Of a stretch of DNA of 64,000 nt, positions 17,620 to 27,260 are shown piece after piece. The notes under the pieces are model-generated. The model worked only from the letters and a program-made list of their open reading frames with translations, did no database searches and was not told the DNA's origin. The DNA is from JAFGLZ01 sp964390905 (GTDB taxonomy: Bacteria; Planctomycetota; Phycisphaerae; UBA1845; JAFGLZ01): contig CAYMLO010000020.1 in NCBI GenBank assembly GCA_964390905.1, forward strand, positions 17,863 through 81,862. Direction: 5' to 3'. Position 1 is the first letter of the stretch, and the number at the start of each line of letters is the position of its first letter. The position numbers and the translations under genes were made by a program.

Positions 17620-19398
17620 CTACGAGGTCGTTACTGCTTCGGAATCGGCCGGAGAGGCGGGCGCTGCGTCGAAGCCTTCGGGGTAGGCGCGTCGGACCGC
17701 GGCGGTTACGAGGTTGAGGAACAGCGGCTCGGGGCGGAGCGGCCGGCTGATCAGCTCCGGGTGCGCCTGGGTGCCGACGAAGTACGGGTGCACGTCCTGC
17801 GGCAGCTCAAGGATCTGCATGATGGGGAAGTCCGGTGCGTGCCCGCTGAAGATCAGGCCGCCCGCCTCGAGCTGCTCGATGTAGCGCGGGTCCACCTCAT
17901 AGCGGTGTCGGAACCGCATTCGGACCTCGCTGGCGTTGCTGAAGATCCGTCGGGCCAGCGTGTCGGGCTTGACGATGATGTCGCGTCCGCCCAGCCGCAT
18001 GTTGCCGCCCAGCCCCTCGATCTGCTTCTGCTCGGGCAGGATGTCGATCACCGGGTGCTTGCAGTCGGGGTCCAGCTCGGTGCTGTTGGCGTCCTCCAAG
18101 CCGCAGACGTTCCGCGCAAACTCCACCACCGCCAGCTGGAACCCGTAACACAGGCCCAGGTAGGGAATCCGGTTCTCGCGGACGTGGCGGATGCAGCTGA
18201 TCTTGCCCTCCGCGCCTCGCGCGCCGAACCCGCCGGGCACGATCACGCCCTGCACGCCCTTGAGCGCTTCGGCGGCCGACGCATCGTCCAACTCGCTGGT
18301 GTCGATCCAGTCGATGTTCACGCGAACGCCCAGGTGGGTGCCGCAGTGCTCCAGCGCCTTGATGATGCTCGCGTAGCTGTCGCGGAGCGACGTGTACTTG
18401 CCCGTGATGCCGATGGTGACGGGACGGGCGGCGGCGCGGAACCGGTCGATGTAGTCGAGCCACGTCCGTCGGGCCTTGGCCTCGGCCGCCTCGTCGATGC
18501 GATCGCCGAGCCGCAGGATGTCCAGGACCGCCCGATCGATGCCGGCCTCCCGGAGCATCTCGGGGATGGCGTAGACCGTCTCGCGGTCGTGCATCGAGAA
18601 GACGTTCTCCAGTCGGACGTTGCTATACAGCGCCAGCTTCTCGCGGACCTTTCGGGTCACCGGAGACTGGGCGCGGCAGGCGATGATGTGCGGCTGGATG
18701 CCCGTCGCCAACAACCTGCCGATGCCGAGCTGGGCGGCCTTGGACTTCTGCTCGCCCAACGCCGGCGGGTGGATGATGTACGTCAGCGACACGAAGCAGA
18801 AACTGTCCGGGCCCTCCTCGAACGCCATCTCGCGGACGGCCTCGATGTAGTACGCGTTCTCCACGTCTCCCACCGTTCCGCCGATCTCCACGAAGACCAC
18901 GTCGGCGTCCGAGGCGACGGCCAGCTCGCGGAGCTTGCACTTCACCTCACCGGTCACGTGCGGGATCATCTGGACGTCCCGGCCGAGGTAGCTCCCCTTG
19001 CGCTCCTTCTCCAACACACGCGTGTACATCTGCCCGCTGGTGGTGAAGCTCAGCCGCGTCAGGTCCTGGTCGAGCATCCGTTCGTACGTGCCCAGGTCCA
19101 TGTCGCATTCCATCCCGTCGTCGAGGACGAACACCTCGCCGTGGCGGTACGGGTTCAGCGTCCCGGAGTCCAGGTTGAGATAGCCCTCCAGCTTGATCGG
19201 CGCGACGGTCAGGCCCTTGTCCTTGAGCACTTTGGCCAGCGACGAGCTGAAGATGCCCTTGCCCAACCCGCTCATCACCGTGCCGAAGACGACCACGTAC
19301 TTGGTCTTGCCCGGTTTGTAGCCGGCGGGCATGGGTGTGTAGAACTCGGTGTCGTCGGACACCTTACTGACCGACGACAGTAGGCGTTCCGCGTCCAT
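17620..19398 (-). CDS. pyrG: CTP synthase
   Basis: 592 residues. The N-terminal amidoligase domain has a phosphate loop written GTVMSGLGKG (most family members have GGVVSSLGKG) and GYLNLDSGTLNPYRHGEVFV. The C-terminal class I glutaminase (about 305-560) has PGGFGARG, the nucleophile in GLCYGFQ (usually GICLGMQ) and the His-Glu pair in THAHPE-type QAHPELISRP. It converts UTP to CTP with glutamine and ATP in the cytoplasm. AAGGAGG lies eight bases before the ATG. It follows kdsB by 14 bases, probably in one transcript. The active residues are kept, so the unusual motifs look like a lineage variant. Confidence 0.95.
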   Translation of the reverse strand: MDAERLLSSVSKVSDDTEFYTPMPAGYKPGKTKYVVVFGTVMSGLGKGIFSSSLAKVLKDKGLTVAPIKLEGYLNLDSGTLNPYRHGEVFVLDDGMECDMDLGTYERMLDQDLTRLSFTTSGQMYTRVLEKERKGSYLGRDVQMIPHVTGEVKCKLRELAVASDADVVFVEIGGTVGDVENAYYIEAVREMAFEEGPDSFCFVSLTYIIHPPALGEQKSKAAQLGIGRLLATGIQPHIIACRAQSPVTRKVREKLALYSNVRLENVFSMHDRETVYAIPEMLREAGIDRAVLDILRLGDRIDEAAEAKARRTWLDYIDRFRAAARPVTIGITGKYTSLRDSYASIIKALEHCGTHLGVRVNIDWIDTSELDDASAAEALKGVQGVIVPGGFGARGAEGKISCIRHVRENRIPYLGLCYGFQLAVVEFARNVCGLEDANSTELDPDCKHPVIDILPEQKQIEGLGGNMRLGGRDIIVKPDTLARRIFSNASEVRMRFRHRYEVDPRYIEQLEAGGLIFSGHAPDFPIMQILELPQDVHPYFVGTQAHPELISRPLRPEPLFLNLVTAAVRRAYPEGFDAAPASPADSEAVTTS

Positions 19399-19412
19399 GC
19401 GATGGCCCTCCT

Positions 19413-20174
19413 TTACGATCGCGCGCTCGCCTGGGCCCGGTGCCGGGCCACGAACGTCGCGTACTCCTCCGGCGTGTCCACACCGATGCTGCCGCGATCG
19501 ACGATGCCCACGGCGATCCGGCAGCCGTTCTCGAGCGCCCGCAGCTGCTCCAGCTTCTCGGTCAGCTCCAGCCGCGTGGGCGGCATGCTCGAGTACCTCA
19601 GCAGGAAGATGCGGCGGTAGGCATAGATGCCCAGGTGCAACAGATACTGGCCCGGGTCCTTGACCTCGCCGCCGTCGTCGCGGGCAAAGGGGATGACGGC
19701 CTTGCTGAAGTACAACGCCCGCCCGAACGCGTCCAGCACGACCTTGGTCGTGCTCGGGGAGACCGCGTCCTCGACCGTCTCGAACGGGCAGGCCAGCGTC
19801 GCCATCTCGCAGTCGCCGTCGCGCTCGAGCAGGCCGACGAGCAGGTCGATGTGGGCCGGATCAATCTCCGGCTCGTCGCCCTGAACGTTGACGACGATGT
19901 CCTCGTCCAGCCCGTTGGCCACCTCGGCAATTCGATCGGTCCCACAGACGTGATCGGGGCGGGTCATGACCGCCTCGCCGCCGAATTCGGCCACCGCGCG
20001 GCGGATCCGCTCGTCGTCTGTGGCGACGATGACGCGACCTAACTTCTTGGCCCGCTTGACGTTATCAAAAACATGCTGGATAAGACATTTGCCCGTTTCT
20101 TTGGCGAGAGGTTTCCCTGGGAATCGGGATGACTCGTACCGGGCTGGGATGATGGCGACGGCCGCCAACGACAC
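19413..20174 (-). CDS. kdsB: 3-deoxy-manno-octulosonate cytidylyltransferase
   Basis: About 253 residues from the GTG at 20174, which aligns with the usual family start (AAVAIIPARYESSRFPGKPL); a GTG at 20210 in the same frame would add 12 residues. Key motifs: IIPARYESSRFPGKPL, VATDDERI, NVQGDEPEI and HLGIYAYRR. It activates Kdo with CTP for lipid A-core synthesis, implying an LPS-like outer membrane. It sits directly upstream of pyrG, which supplies the CTP. Confidence in function is high, in the exact start moderate. Confidence 0.94.
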   Translation of the reverse strand: MSLAAVAIIPARYESSRFPGKPLAKETGKCLIQHVFDNVKRAKKLGRVIVATDDERIRRAVAEFGGEAVMTRPDHVCGTDRIAEVANGLDEDIVVNVQGDEPEIDPAHIDLLVGLLERDGDCEMATLACPFETVEDAVSPSTTKVVLDAFGRALYFSKAVIPFARDDGGEVKDPGQYLLHLGIYAYRRIFLLRYSSMPPTRLELTEKLEQLRALENGCRIAVGIVDRGSIGVDTPEEYATFVARHRAQASARS

Positions 20175-20361
20175 ACCTGCAAATGGCGGGCTTACCCCAC
20201 ACGCGCCCACGATTGCGTCGCGATGCTAACGGATGTGACCGCCGCTGTCAAATCCGCAAACGCTCGCGGGCGCGCGCCCGGACGCCTCACGGCGGCGATG
20301 GGCTCGTTGACGACGGGGGGCGGCGTGTTATAGTGATGGCCGGCACAGCGGAGGAAAGGGC

Positions 20362-21075
20362 GTGCGATCGCTGGGGTTTCGAGCCGGATGCGTATTGATC
20401 CTGGTTGCGGGTGCGCTGGTTGCGGGCTGCTATCGCGAAAAGCGCCCGCCCGGTCCGGTCTCGATGTCCGTGCCCGAGGAGCCCGGGCCCCCCGCACCCA
20501 AACCCATCGAAGTCCAGGTTGACCAGACAGCGGGAAGCAAACCCGTCCAGTTCATCGAGCCGTTCGAGCGCCCCTGGCCGGCACGGAGGTTCACGTTCCT
20601 GGTGACGGGGTTTGGCGCGGTCCCCAAGTCGGGCGGGCGCGTGGCCCGACGGGCGACTGCCCTGGAAGCCGCCGTCGTGGACGCCATCGGCCGGGCCGCG
20701 CGGGAGATGCAGCGGGACGCCAAGACCGGCAAGGCGCCGATCGAGTATGAGCTGAGTCTGGGGGAGGGTCTGACCGTCTTCGGCAGGCTCGTCGGCGGCT
20801 CGCCTCAGACCGCGATCTTGTTGGACCGCGGCAGATGGCACACCGAGCTATGCGCCTGCAAGGGCGTGCTGGCCCACCGCCCGCACGACAGCGCAGCCAT
20901 CGAGGAGATCTTCAAGGCGGCCGGCGGCAAGCTCGTCCTGCACGCGGCTCGCGTGAGCGACAAGCCCGGCTTCTACAAGGCCGACGTCGGCTACTACGAA
21001 GCCGTCGAAGGCGGCCCGGCAACCCAACCGGGCAAGGGCGCCAAGAAGCGCCCCGTCATTGCAACGGGCAGATGA
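20362..21075 (+). CDS. Putative lipoprotein of unknown function
   Basis: 237 residues starting at GTG (GGAGGAAAGG just upstream). A lipobox LVAGC at about residues 19-23 predicts a lipid-anchored envelope protein, followed by a proline-rich spacer. The remainder (about 75-215) has no motif I recognise. It is transcribed divergently from kdsB. The C-terminus is basic and low-complexity. Confidence 0.72.
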   Translation: MRSLGFRAGCVLILVAGALVAGCYREKRPPGPVSMSVPEEPGPPAPKPIEVQVDQTAGSKPVQFIEPFERPWPARRFTFLVTGFGAVPKSGGRVARRATALEAAVVDAIGRAAREMQRDAKTGKAPIEYELSLGEGLTVFGRLVGGSPQTAILLDRGRWHTELCACKGVLAHRPHDSAAIEEIFKAAGGKLVLHAARVSDKPGFYKADVGYYEAVEGGPATQPGKGAKKRPVIATGR

Positions 21076-21120
21076 CCCACGCCCTGCGGCTGGCCCTTCC
21101 GACCGGAACGCTGGACACTC

Positions 21121-22401
21121 CTACGACAGGTTCTTGACGTGTTGCGGCTGACCATTCACCGCGGCCTCGAGCAGCGCGCCCATATACTCGTCGACGGCCT
21201 CGGGAGACAGCGGGACGGGCATGTTCTCCAGCTTGCTTCTCAGCTGCGGGTTTTTCGCGGCCGACAGACAGCGGCGGACGTGTTCGTCGCTGAATCCCGG
21301 CACCGCTGACAAGCGCGTGGGGAAGCCGACCTTCTCGGCCAGCGCAAGCATGGCGTCGGCCACAGCCAGGCCCAGGTCGCGCCCGTGCAGCGCGCTGGTC
21401 TCTCCTTGAAGGTGGCCGGCGCGGGCGTACAGATCCGCGAGCCGCCGGAGCTGCCGTTCGCACGCGGGGGCGAAGAAGACCGTGTAGTAGGGGTTCAGGA
21501 TCGCCACCGCCCGGCCGTGCGACAGAATGTCCACCATCGAGAACGAGTTGAGGTGGGGCCCGCTCGTGCCGCCCGTCATGATCGCGTAGCCCCCCAGGTC
21601 GGTGCCCAGGCCCAGGGCGGTTCGGGCTTCGAGGTCGTCCGGTTCGTCCACCGCGGCGCTCAGGTGCGTGACGATCAGCTCGATGCCCGTCAGGGCAATC
21701 CGTTCGATCTGGTCGTAGTCCGGGCTGGCCGTGGCGCCGAGATAGACCTCCAGCGAGTGCCCGATCCCGTCGAGGGCGCCGTCCTGGGTGAAGGCCTTGC
21801 CCATGCCCGTGGTGACGGCGTAGTCGAACACCGCCCGCGGAGGCACGACGGCGTCATCGATGATGAGTTTTTTCTGCCCGCGCTTAAGGTCGGTCACGTT
21901 GCTGTATCGCGTCAGGTGGGCGGCCGATGACGCCGCCGTCATCACCGCCACGGTGTTCAGCAGCGCTCCCCCCCGCTCGGCGAGCGTCTTGCTCACCAAA
22001 CCCACGCCGTAGTAGGCCTCGAGCTCGCCGCCCAGGCATCGCAGCACGACGGCGCCCTTGAGGGCGTCAATGGCCGAGCCCCCGCCGACGACCACAGCAC
22101 AGTCGACCTCGCCGGCGGCCGCCAGCCCGTCGGCCATGGCCTGCACGTCCTCCTTCGGCGCGTTCGGCCGGGCCGCGTCCAACACGCTCACCACCTCGCC
22201 GCCGGACGCCGCGACGGCCTCTGCGATCTGATCGACCCCCCCGATGGCCCGAGCCGTCTTGCCGGCGAACACGACCGCCCGTCGGCCCAGATCACCGACA
22301 TACTCCCCCAGCCGATCCATCGCGCCCGGGCCGTACGAATACCGGTCCCCCTTGAATTCGGTCAGCAGTCGGACTGCCTGATGTCGCAGCGGTTCGTCCA
22401 T
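21121..22401 (-). CDS. Iron-containing alcohol dehydrogenase
   Basis: About 426 residues from the ATG at 22401, nine bases after GGAG; the frame is open 17 codons further up. Type III (Fe-ADH) features: the GGGSAID nucleotide-binding motif and HSLEVYLGATASPDYD with later HLNSFSMVDILSHGRAVAIL supplying the metal histidines. Such enzymes oxidise or reduce alcohols/aldehydes with NAD(P). Substrate cannot be predicted. It lies alone on the minus strand. Confidence 0.9.
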   Translation of the reverse strand: MDEPLRHQAVRLLTEFKGDRYSYGPGAMDRLGEYVGDLGRRAVVFAGKTARAIGGVDQIAEAVAASGGEVVSVLDAARPNAPKEDVQAMADGLAAAGEVDCAVVVGGGSAIDALKGAVVLRCLGGELEAYYGVGLVSKTLAERGGALLNTVAVMTAASSAAHLTRYSNVTDLKRGQKKLIIDDAVVPPRAVFDYAVTTGMGKAFTQDGALDGIGHSLEVYLGATASPDYDQIERIALTGIELIVTHLSAAVDEPDDLEARTALGLGTDLGGYAIMTGGTSGPHLNSFSMVDILSHGRAVAILNPYYTVFFAPACERQLRRLADLYARAGHLQGETSALHGRDLGLAVADAMLALAEKVGFPTRLSAVPGFSDEHVRRCLSAAKNPQLRSKLENMPVPLSPEAVDEYMGALLEAAVNGQPQHVKNLS

Positions 22402-22528
22402 CAGCTGTTCTCCGTTCACGGTCGCGTCGCCCAGGAGCGCACGCGCGCCCATACAGTAGACCGTTTGGTTCTTCGATTGCGGGAGTTTACAGGAGCGGGA
22501 CGCCGGGATCGAGTCGCTGCATCCGGCG

Positions 22529-23542
22529 CTACGCCTTGGTCAGACCGGCCCGTTTGGCCAGCGACTCGAACGCGCCGTCGCGGAGCTCCTGGGCACGGCG
22601 GGTGTTGGGGTACTCGGTCATGATCTGCTTGGCGACGTCGACGGCCTCGAGCCATCGCTGTTCATGGACGGCCAGCTCGAACTGGACGGTGAGGTTGTCC
22701 AGCTTGTCGCGGAAGACCTCGCGGACGGTCTCGGTGAGCTCCTTGGCCTCGTCGGCACCGAGGTACGAGTCGAGCTCCTTGATCAGCTCGACGCTTCGGT
22801 TGACCTCCTTGCGCTCCGCCGCCTCGTACAGCTGTTGCTTGAGCAGCCCCTTTCGCTCGATGAAGCTCCCCTCGAGCCGGTGGGGCAAAGCCGCGATCCG
22901 CTCGTGGTCGGGAAACAGGCTCAGCAGCCGCCGCACCTCGGCCCGGGCCCGCTCCCACTCGGAGGTGGCCAGGAGCTCCTCGACCTGCTGGACGGCCATG
23001 TTGACCTTGCTCTCGACGGCGTCGCGACGGCTCTGCTCGACCTCCTCGCGGAAGCGTTCGGCCTCTTCGCGGTAGCCGAAGCGGTTGGCCATCTGGTCAA
23101 TCAGGGAGTAGGCGGCGTCCCATTCCTCGCGGGTAATGTCCTCTCGGATGGCCGCCCGCAGGGCGTCGCGCTCCTTGTCCCGGTGGGCGAGCGACTTGGC
23201 GGCGTCGGACAGCTCCACGCTGCGGACGATGAGCTCCAGCTGTGCCTGGTGCTGTGCATATTGAGCTCGGTTCATCTCGGTCTGGGTCTGCAGAGCGCGG
23301 CGGGTCCGATGCACCTCGGCATGCGTGTGCACGATCGCCACCATCACGCCGAAGGCCAACCCGAACAGCAGGATCAACGACGCGCCCCCAGCGATCATTC
23401 CGAGGCCTGCCCCGACCATCTCCAGGGCCGCGCACATGTAGATCCCAAACACGATCAGCACCGCACCGCACACCCAGGAGACGTACAAGAGCCTGCGGGC
23501 AGCCCGTTGCAGCCAACCCAATCGGACCGAGTCATCGGACAT
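22529..23542 (-). CDS. Membrane protein with coiled-coil cytoplasmic domain, unknown function
   Basis: About 337 residues from the ATG at 23542 (MSDDSVRLGWL); the frame stays open to 23644 but that extension is unconvincing. Two hydrophobic segments lie at about 18-40 and 46-72 (VCGAVLIVFGIYMCAALE; LILLFGLAFGVMVAIVHT). The rest is highly charged and helical, with a coiled coil and a series of short helical repeats resembling a TPR-like array (EREEWDAAYSLID-type units). A scaffold or assembly role is possible but not shown. It is downstream of prfB on the same strand. Confidence 0.75.
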   Translation of the reverse strand: MSDDSVRLGWLQRAARRLLYVSWVCGAVLIVFGIYMCAALEMVGAGLGMIAGGASLILLFGLAFGVMVAIVHTHAEVHRTRRALQTQTEMNRAQYAQHQAQLELIVRSVELSDAAKSLAHRDKERDALRAAIREDITREEWDAAYSLIDQMANRFGYREEAERFREEVEQSRRDAVESKVNMAVQQVEELLATSEWERARAEVRRLLSLFPDHERIAALPHRLEGSFIERKGLLKQQLYEAAERKEVNRSVELIKELDSYLGADEAKELTETVREVFRDKLDNLTVQFELAVHEQRWLEAVDVAKQIMTEYPNTRRAQELRDGAFESLAKRAGLTKA

Positions 23543-23666
23543 CGACAAGAACCCCCAAGCCGACCGCAGACGCATGACGCATCTTGTCCGGAGGCTAGAA
23601 GACTGGCTTGATCCTAACGTAACGCTGAACGACGCCCGTGTCAACTCGGGGCGCCCGGGTCAGCCG

Positions 23667-24780
23667 TCAGTTCGATCGATGGGCGGCGCGGCGGCGGAGT
23701 TCCGCGTCGATGAAGGGCTGTAGGTCTCCGTCGAGGACCTGCTCTGCGTTGGTGACCTCCACGGACGTGCGGTTGTCCTTGACCCGCTGGGAGGGGTGGA
23801 GCCAGTACGTGCGGATCTGGCTGCCGAAGGCGATCTCGCCCTTCTCGTCGTACAAGGCGGCCAGCTCAGCGTCGCGCTGCTGCTCCTCGTGGCGGAGCAG
23901 CCGCGAGGCGAGCATGCTGCGGGCGACGGCCCGGTTCTTGTGCTGAGACCGTTCGTTCTGACACTGCACGACGATGCCGGTAGGCCTGTGTGTCAGCCGG
24001 ATGGCCGAGTCGGTCTTGTTGACGTGCTGACCGCCCGCGCCGCTGGCGCGGTACGTGTCCTCGCGGACGTCGCTGGTCCAATCGATCTCGATCTGGATCT
24101 CCTGCTGCTCGGCCATGACGTCGACGGCGGCGAAGCTCGTGTGTCGGCGGTGCCCTGTGTCGAACGGGCTGAGCCGGATGAGCCGGTGGATGCCGGCCTC
24201 ACAAGACAGGTACCCGTAGGCGTAGGTCCCGCGGACGAGCAGGTCGACGGACTGGATACCCGCCTCCTCGCCGTCCTTCCGGCCGAGCTCCTCGGCCTTG
24301 TATCCGAACCGCTCGAAGTAACGCAGGTACATGCGCAAGAGCATCTCGGCCCAGTCGCAGCTTTCTGTGCCGCCCGCGCCGGCCTGGATCTTGAAGTAGC
24401 AGTTGGCCGCGTCGTGGGGGCCGGACAACAGTGTCATCAGCTCGAGCCGATCCAGCTCTTTGGTCATGTCCGGCAGCGACTCGGCGACCTCGGCGACGGC
24501 GGACGGATCCTTCTCTTCCTCCGCCAGATCGAGCAGGACCTGCATGTCCTCGGCCTGGGCGTTGAGGGCGTCCATGGGCTCGACAACGGCCTTGAGGGCC
24601 TTGAGTTCGTCGACGACGGCCTCGGCGGCGGCGCGGTCCTCCCAGAAGCCGGGCGAGCCCATCTTGCGCGTCAGTTCGCCAAGTCGTTGCGCCTTGGTAG
24701 GCAAGTCAAAGGGAGTCCCGGATCGCCACGATCCGGGCCGACAGGTCTTGCAGGGCCTCGGTGGGGTTCTCGTCAGCCAT
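23667..24780 (-). CDS. prfB: Peptide chain release factor 2, programmed +1 frameshift
   Basis: The gene is in two frames. Codons 1-24 (ATG at 24780; MADENPTEALQDLSARIVAI...) end at a TGA at 24706-24708 in the context CTT TGA C. A +1 slip on CTTT continues as DLPTKAQRL to the stop at 23667, giving about 370 residues. This is the known autoregulation of RF2, which itself reads UGA. The SPF codon-recognition motif (IRLSPFDTGH) and the GGQ hydrolysis motif (SGAGGQHVNKTDSA) are present. Annotators that ignore the shift would give a truncated or wrong N-terminus. Confidence 0.95.
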
Positions 24781-24904
24781 CTCTCGTCGTTCCTGAAAAC
24801 ACGTGTTCCGTCCGTCACTATATCGCAACGCGGCTGACCCGACAAGCGAATCGAGCCGAATCGGCATTGACAGCGTCGGGGCCGAGGCCATACGGTCAGC
24901 AGGC

Positions 24905-26128
24905 ATGCGACGTAGGACGAAACGATGGACCCTGGCTGCTGTAGCGGTCTGTGGGCTCGCCGCCGTTGGGGCCTGGACGTACCTCAAGCTCACGTACTGG
25001 TACGACACCGGACCCCTGGTCCAGCGGGTCGGGCCCACCGGCTTCGCTGTCGTCTGGCGGGACGCATCGTCCGGCGAGGGGTGGATGGAGGTCCGGGATG
25101 GCGAACGCCTCGTGGCCCGCGTCCCGGCGGAGGTCGAAAACGGACAGTACGTCGCCGCGGTCACGGGCCTGCAGCCGGGACAGACCTACACCTACCGCGT
25201 CGGCCTCCGCCAGGACCGAACCGATCAGCCGTCGAGCGGGCCCTGGACCTGCAAGACCGACCCGGGCCCGACGGCGTCGTTCAGTTTCCTGGCCTTCGGA
25301 GACTCGGGCACCGGGGGGTGGGGACAGTACCGTCTGGCCCGCCGGATGGCGGCCTACCGGTTCGATCTGGTCATCCACACGGGCGATCTGGTCTACAAGA
25401 CCGGGGCGGCGCGTGACTACCCCCACAAGTTCTTCCGGCCCTACGCCGACATCATCCACTCCGTCCCGTTCATGCCCGTCATCGGGAACCACGATTACGA
25501 AACGGAGCGGGGCAAGCCGCTGCTCGATACGTTCGTGCTGCCCCGCAACGGCCCGCCCGAGGCCGATCCCGAGCGTCACTACTGGTTTGACTTCGGCTGC
25601 GCCCGGTTCGTCGCCATCGACACCGACGGCGAGGAAGGGACCCTCCGTAGAACAGTCATGCCCTGGTTGAAGAAAGTGTTCGCCTCCGCGCAGAACCGAT
25701 GGCGGTTCGTCTACTGTCACCACCCAGCTTACACCTGCTGCGCCAAGCGTGGCGCGGTCGAGGGCGTGCAGCGCACGCTCGCGCCGGCGGCCGAGGAGGC
25801 CCAGGTCGACATCGTCTTCAGCGGTCACGATCACCTATACCAGCGGTCCCGGCCCATCCGCTCCGGCAAGCCCGTCGACGACGGCCGGGGCACCGTCTAC
25901 ATCATCAGCGGCGCGGGCGGTGCCCGGCGCTATCCCGCCAAGCCCCCCGACCAGCGAGGCGACCTCTTCGTGGTCGCCTACGACGAGGACTACTGCTTCA
26001 CGCTGGTCGACGTCTCCCCGGACGGCCTGACGCTCCAGCAGATCAACACGGAAGACCGCGCCGTCGACCGATGGCAATTGAAGGGCCCCCCATGGTCCTC
26101 GGCCGACCGCAATCCCCAGACGCCTTGA
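24905..26128 (+). CDS. Membrane-anchored metallophosphatase, purple-acid-phosphatase type
   Basis: About 407 residues from the ATG at 24905. An N-terminal signal anchor (WTLAAVAVCGLAAVGAW) is followed by a fibronectin-III-like domain (about 30-110, ending LQPGQTYTYRVGL) and a calcineurin-like phosphoesterase. Metal ligands appear as FGDSGTGG, HTGDLVYK, PVIGNHDYE, CHHPAYTC and SGHDHLYQRS. It likely hydrolyses phosphoesters outside the cytoplasm. It is divergent from prfB. Confidence 0.9.
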   Translation: MRRRTKRWTLAAVAVCGLAAVGAWTYLKLTYWYDTGPLVQRVGPTGFAVVWRDASSGEGWMEVRDGERLVARVPAEVENGQYVAAVTGLQPGQTYTYRVGLRQDRTDQPSSGPWTCKTDPGPTASFSFLAFGDSGTGGWGQYRLARRMAAYRFDLVIHTGDLVYKTGAARDYPHKFFRPYADIIHSVPFMPVIGNHDYETERGKPLLDTFVLPRNGPPEADPERHYWFDFGCARFVAIDTDGEEGTLRRTVMPWLKKVFASAQNRWRFVYCHHPAYTCCAKRGAVEGVQRTLAPAAEEAQVDIVFSGHDHLYQRSRPIRSGKPVDDGRGTVYIISGAGGARRYPAKPPDQRGDLFVVAYDEDYCFTLVDVSPDGLTLQQINTEDRAVDRWQLKGPPWSSADRNPQTP

Positions 26129-26243
26129 TCTCGTGTGTGCGGGCCTCCCGCCGTGCAGCGCCGGATCAGATTGACAACCCGCGCCCCGCGCCGCACAATC
26201 TCCAGCAGCAGGGGGCCGAGGGTATCGCAAGGAGGCTGATAGC

Positions 26244-27221
26244 TTGGCCGGGATCGCCGCGAGGGACCATGACGACCTGCGTGTCTTCCCGGGCTCGGCG
26301 AGTCCGGCGCTGACGGCCGAGATCTGCCGGATCCTCAACATCGAGCCGGGCCTGTGTGAGGCCTGGCACTTCAGCGAAGGCAATTCCTTCGTCCGGGTGC
26401 TCGAGAACGTCCGCGGGCGCGACACCTACGTCATCCAAACGCTCAGCGGCTCGGTGAACGACCAATTCATGGAACTGCTCTTCTGGGTCGACGCGCTCCG
26501 CCGCGCATCGGCCAACGCCGTGACGGCCGTCATCCCGTTCTTCAGCTACGCCAAGGGAGACAAGAAGGACGAACCCCGCGTCTCCATCCGCGCCCGCGTC
26601 TGCGCCGACTGCCTGGAGGTCTCGGGGGCCGACCGGGTCCTGACCATGGACCTGCACGCCCCGCAGATCCAGGGGTTCTTCCGAATCACCGTCGATCACC
26701 TGTACGCCTTGCCCGTGCTCGCCCAGCACTTCGCCGAACAGGTCCACGAGGACTGGGTCATCGTCGCGCCGGACGTGGGATTCGGCGAGCAGGCCCGCCG
26801 GTTCGGACGGGCGCTCGGCATCGACTACGTGGTCAGCGAGAAGACAAGGACCAGCCACGATGAGGAAGCCAAGGCCCTCCGCATCATTGGCGACGTCCGC
26901 GGAAAGACCTGTCTGATGGTGGACGACTTCGTCATCAGCGGCGGGACGCTGATCACCACGGCCGACATGCTCCTCGAGCACGGCGCCACCGACGTCTTCG
27001 CCGCCGTCTCGCACGGGGTCCTGCCCGGCGACGCCCCAGCCAAGATCCAAGCCAGTGCCATCAAGCGCCTCGTCATCACCGACACCGTGGAACGCCGTGA
27101 CGGCCCCCTGCCCGACAAGGTGGAGGTGGCCTCCGTGGCGCCGCTGTTCGCGCGGGCCATCCACAACATCCATCACCGTACGAGCGTCAGCGAACTGTTT
27201 GAATTCTCAGCGGGCGAGTAA
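26244..27221 (+). CDS. prs: Ribose-phosphate pyrophosphokinase
   Basis: 325 residues; starts at TTG, eight bases after AGGAGG. Makes PRPP from ribose-5-phosphate and ATP for nucleotide and amino acid synthesis. Motifs follow the family but with variations: ALRRASANAVTAVIPFFSYA (usually PYFGYARQDRK), KGDKKDEPRVSI, MDLHAPQIQGFF and a PRPP loop VDDFVISGGTLI (usually VDDMIDTAGT). It is convergent with gyrB with only 39 bases between them. Whether it keeps normal allosteric regulation cannot be judged. Confidence 0.92.
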   Translation: MAGIAARDHDDLRVFPGSASPALTAEICRILNIEPGLCEAWHFSEGNSFVRVLENVRGRDTYVIQTLSGSVNDQFMELLFWVDALRRASANAVTAVIPFFSYAKGDKKDEPRVSIRARVCADCLEVSGADRVLTMDLHAPQIQGFFRITVDHLYALPVLAQHFAEQVHEDWVIVAPDVGFGEQARRFGRALGIDYVVSEKTRTSHDEEAKALRIIGDVRGKTCLMVDDFVISGGTLITTADMLLEHGATDVFAAVSHGVLPGDAPAKIQASAIKRLVITDTVERRDGPLPDKVEVASVAPLFARAIHNIHHRTSVSELFEFSAGE

Positions 27222-27260
27222 GACGACGCCTCGGCCAGGCAGCCCCCCGCGCCGGGCGCC

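Noticed and set aside
17218..19383. 721-codon + strand frame opposite pyrG
   Set aside because: Antisense shadow of CTP synthase and the sigma factor gene; composition only.
23667..24845. prfB as a single 392-codon frame
   Set aside because: Its first 45 codons do not resemble RF2, whereas the other frame plus CTTTGAC shift gives the family N-terminus.
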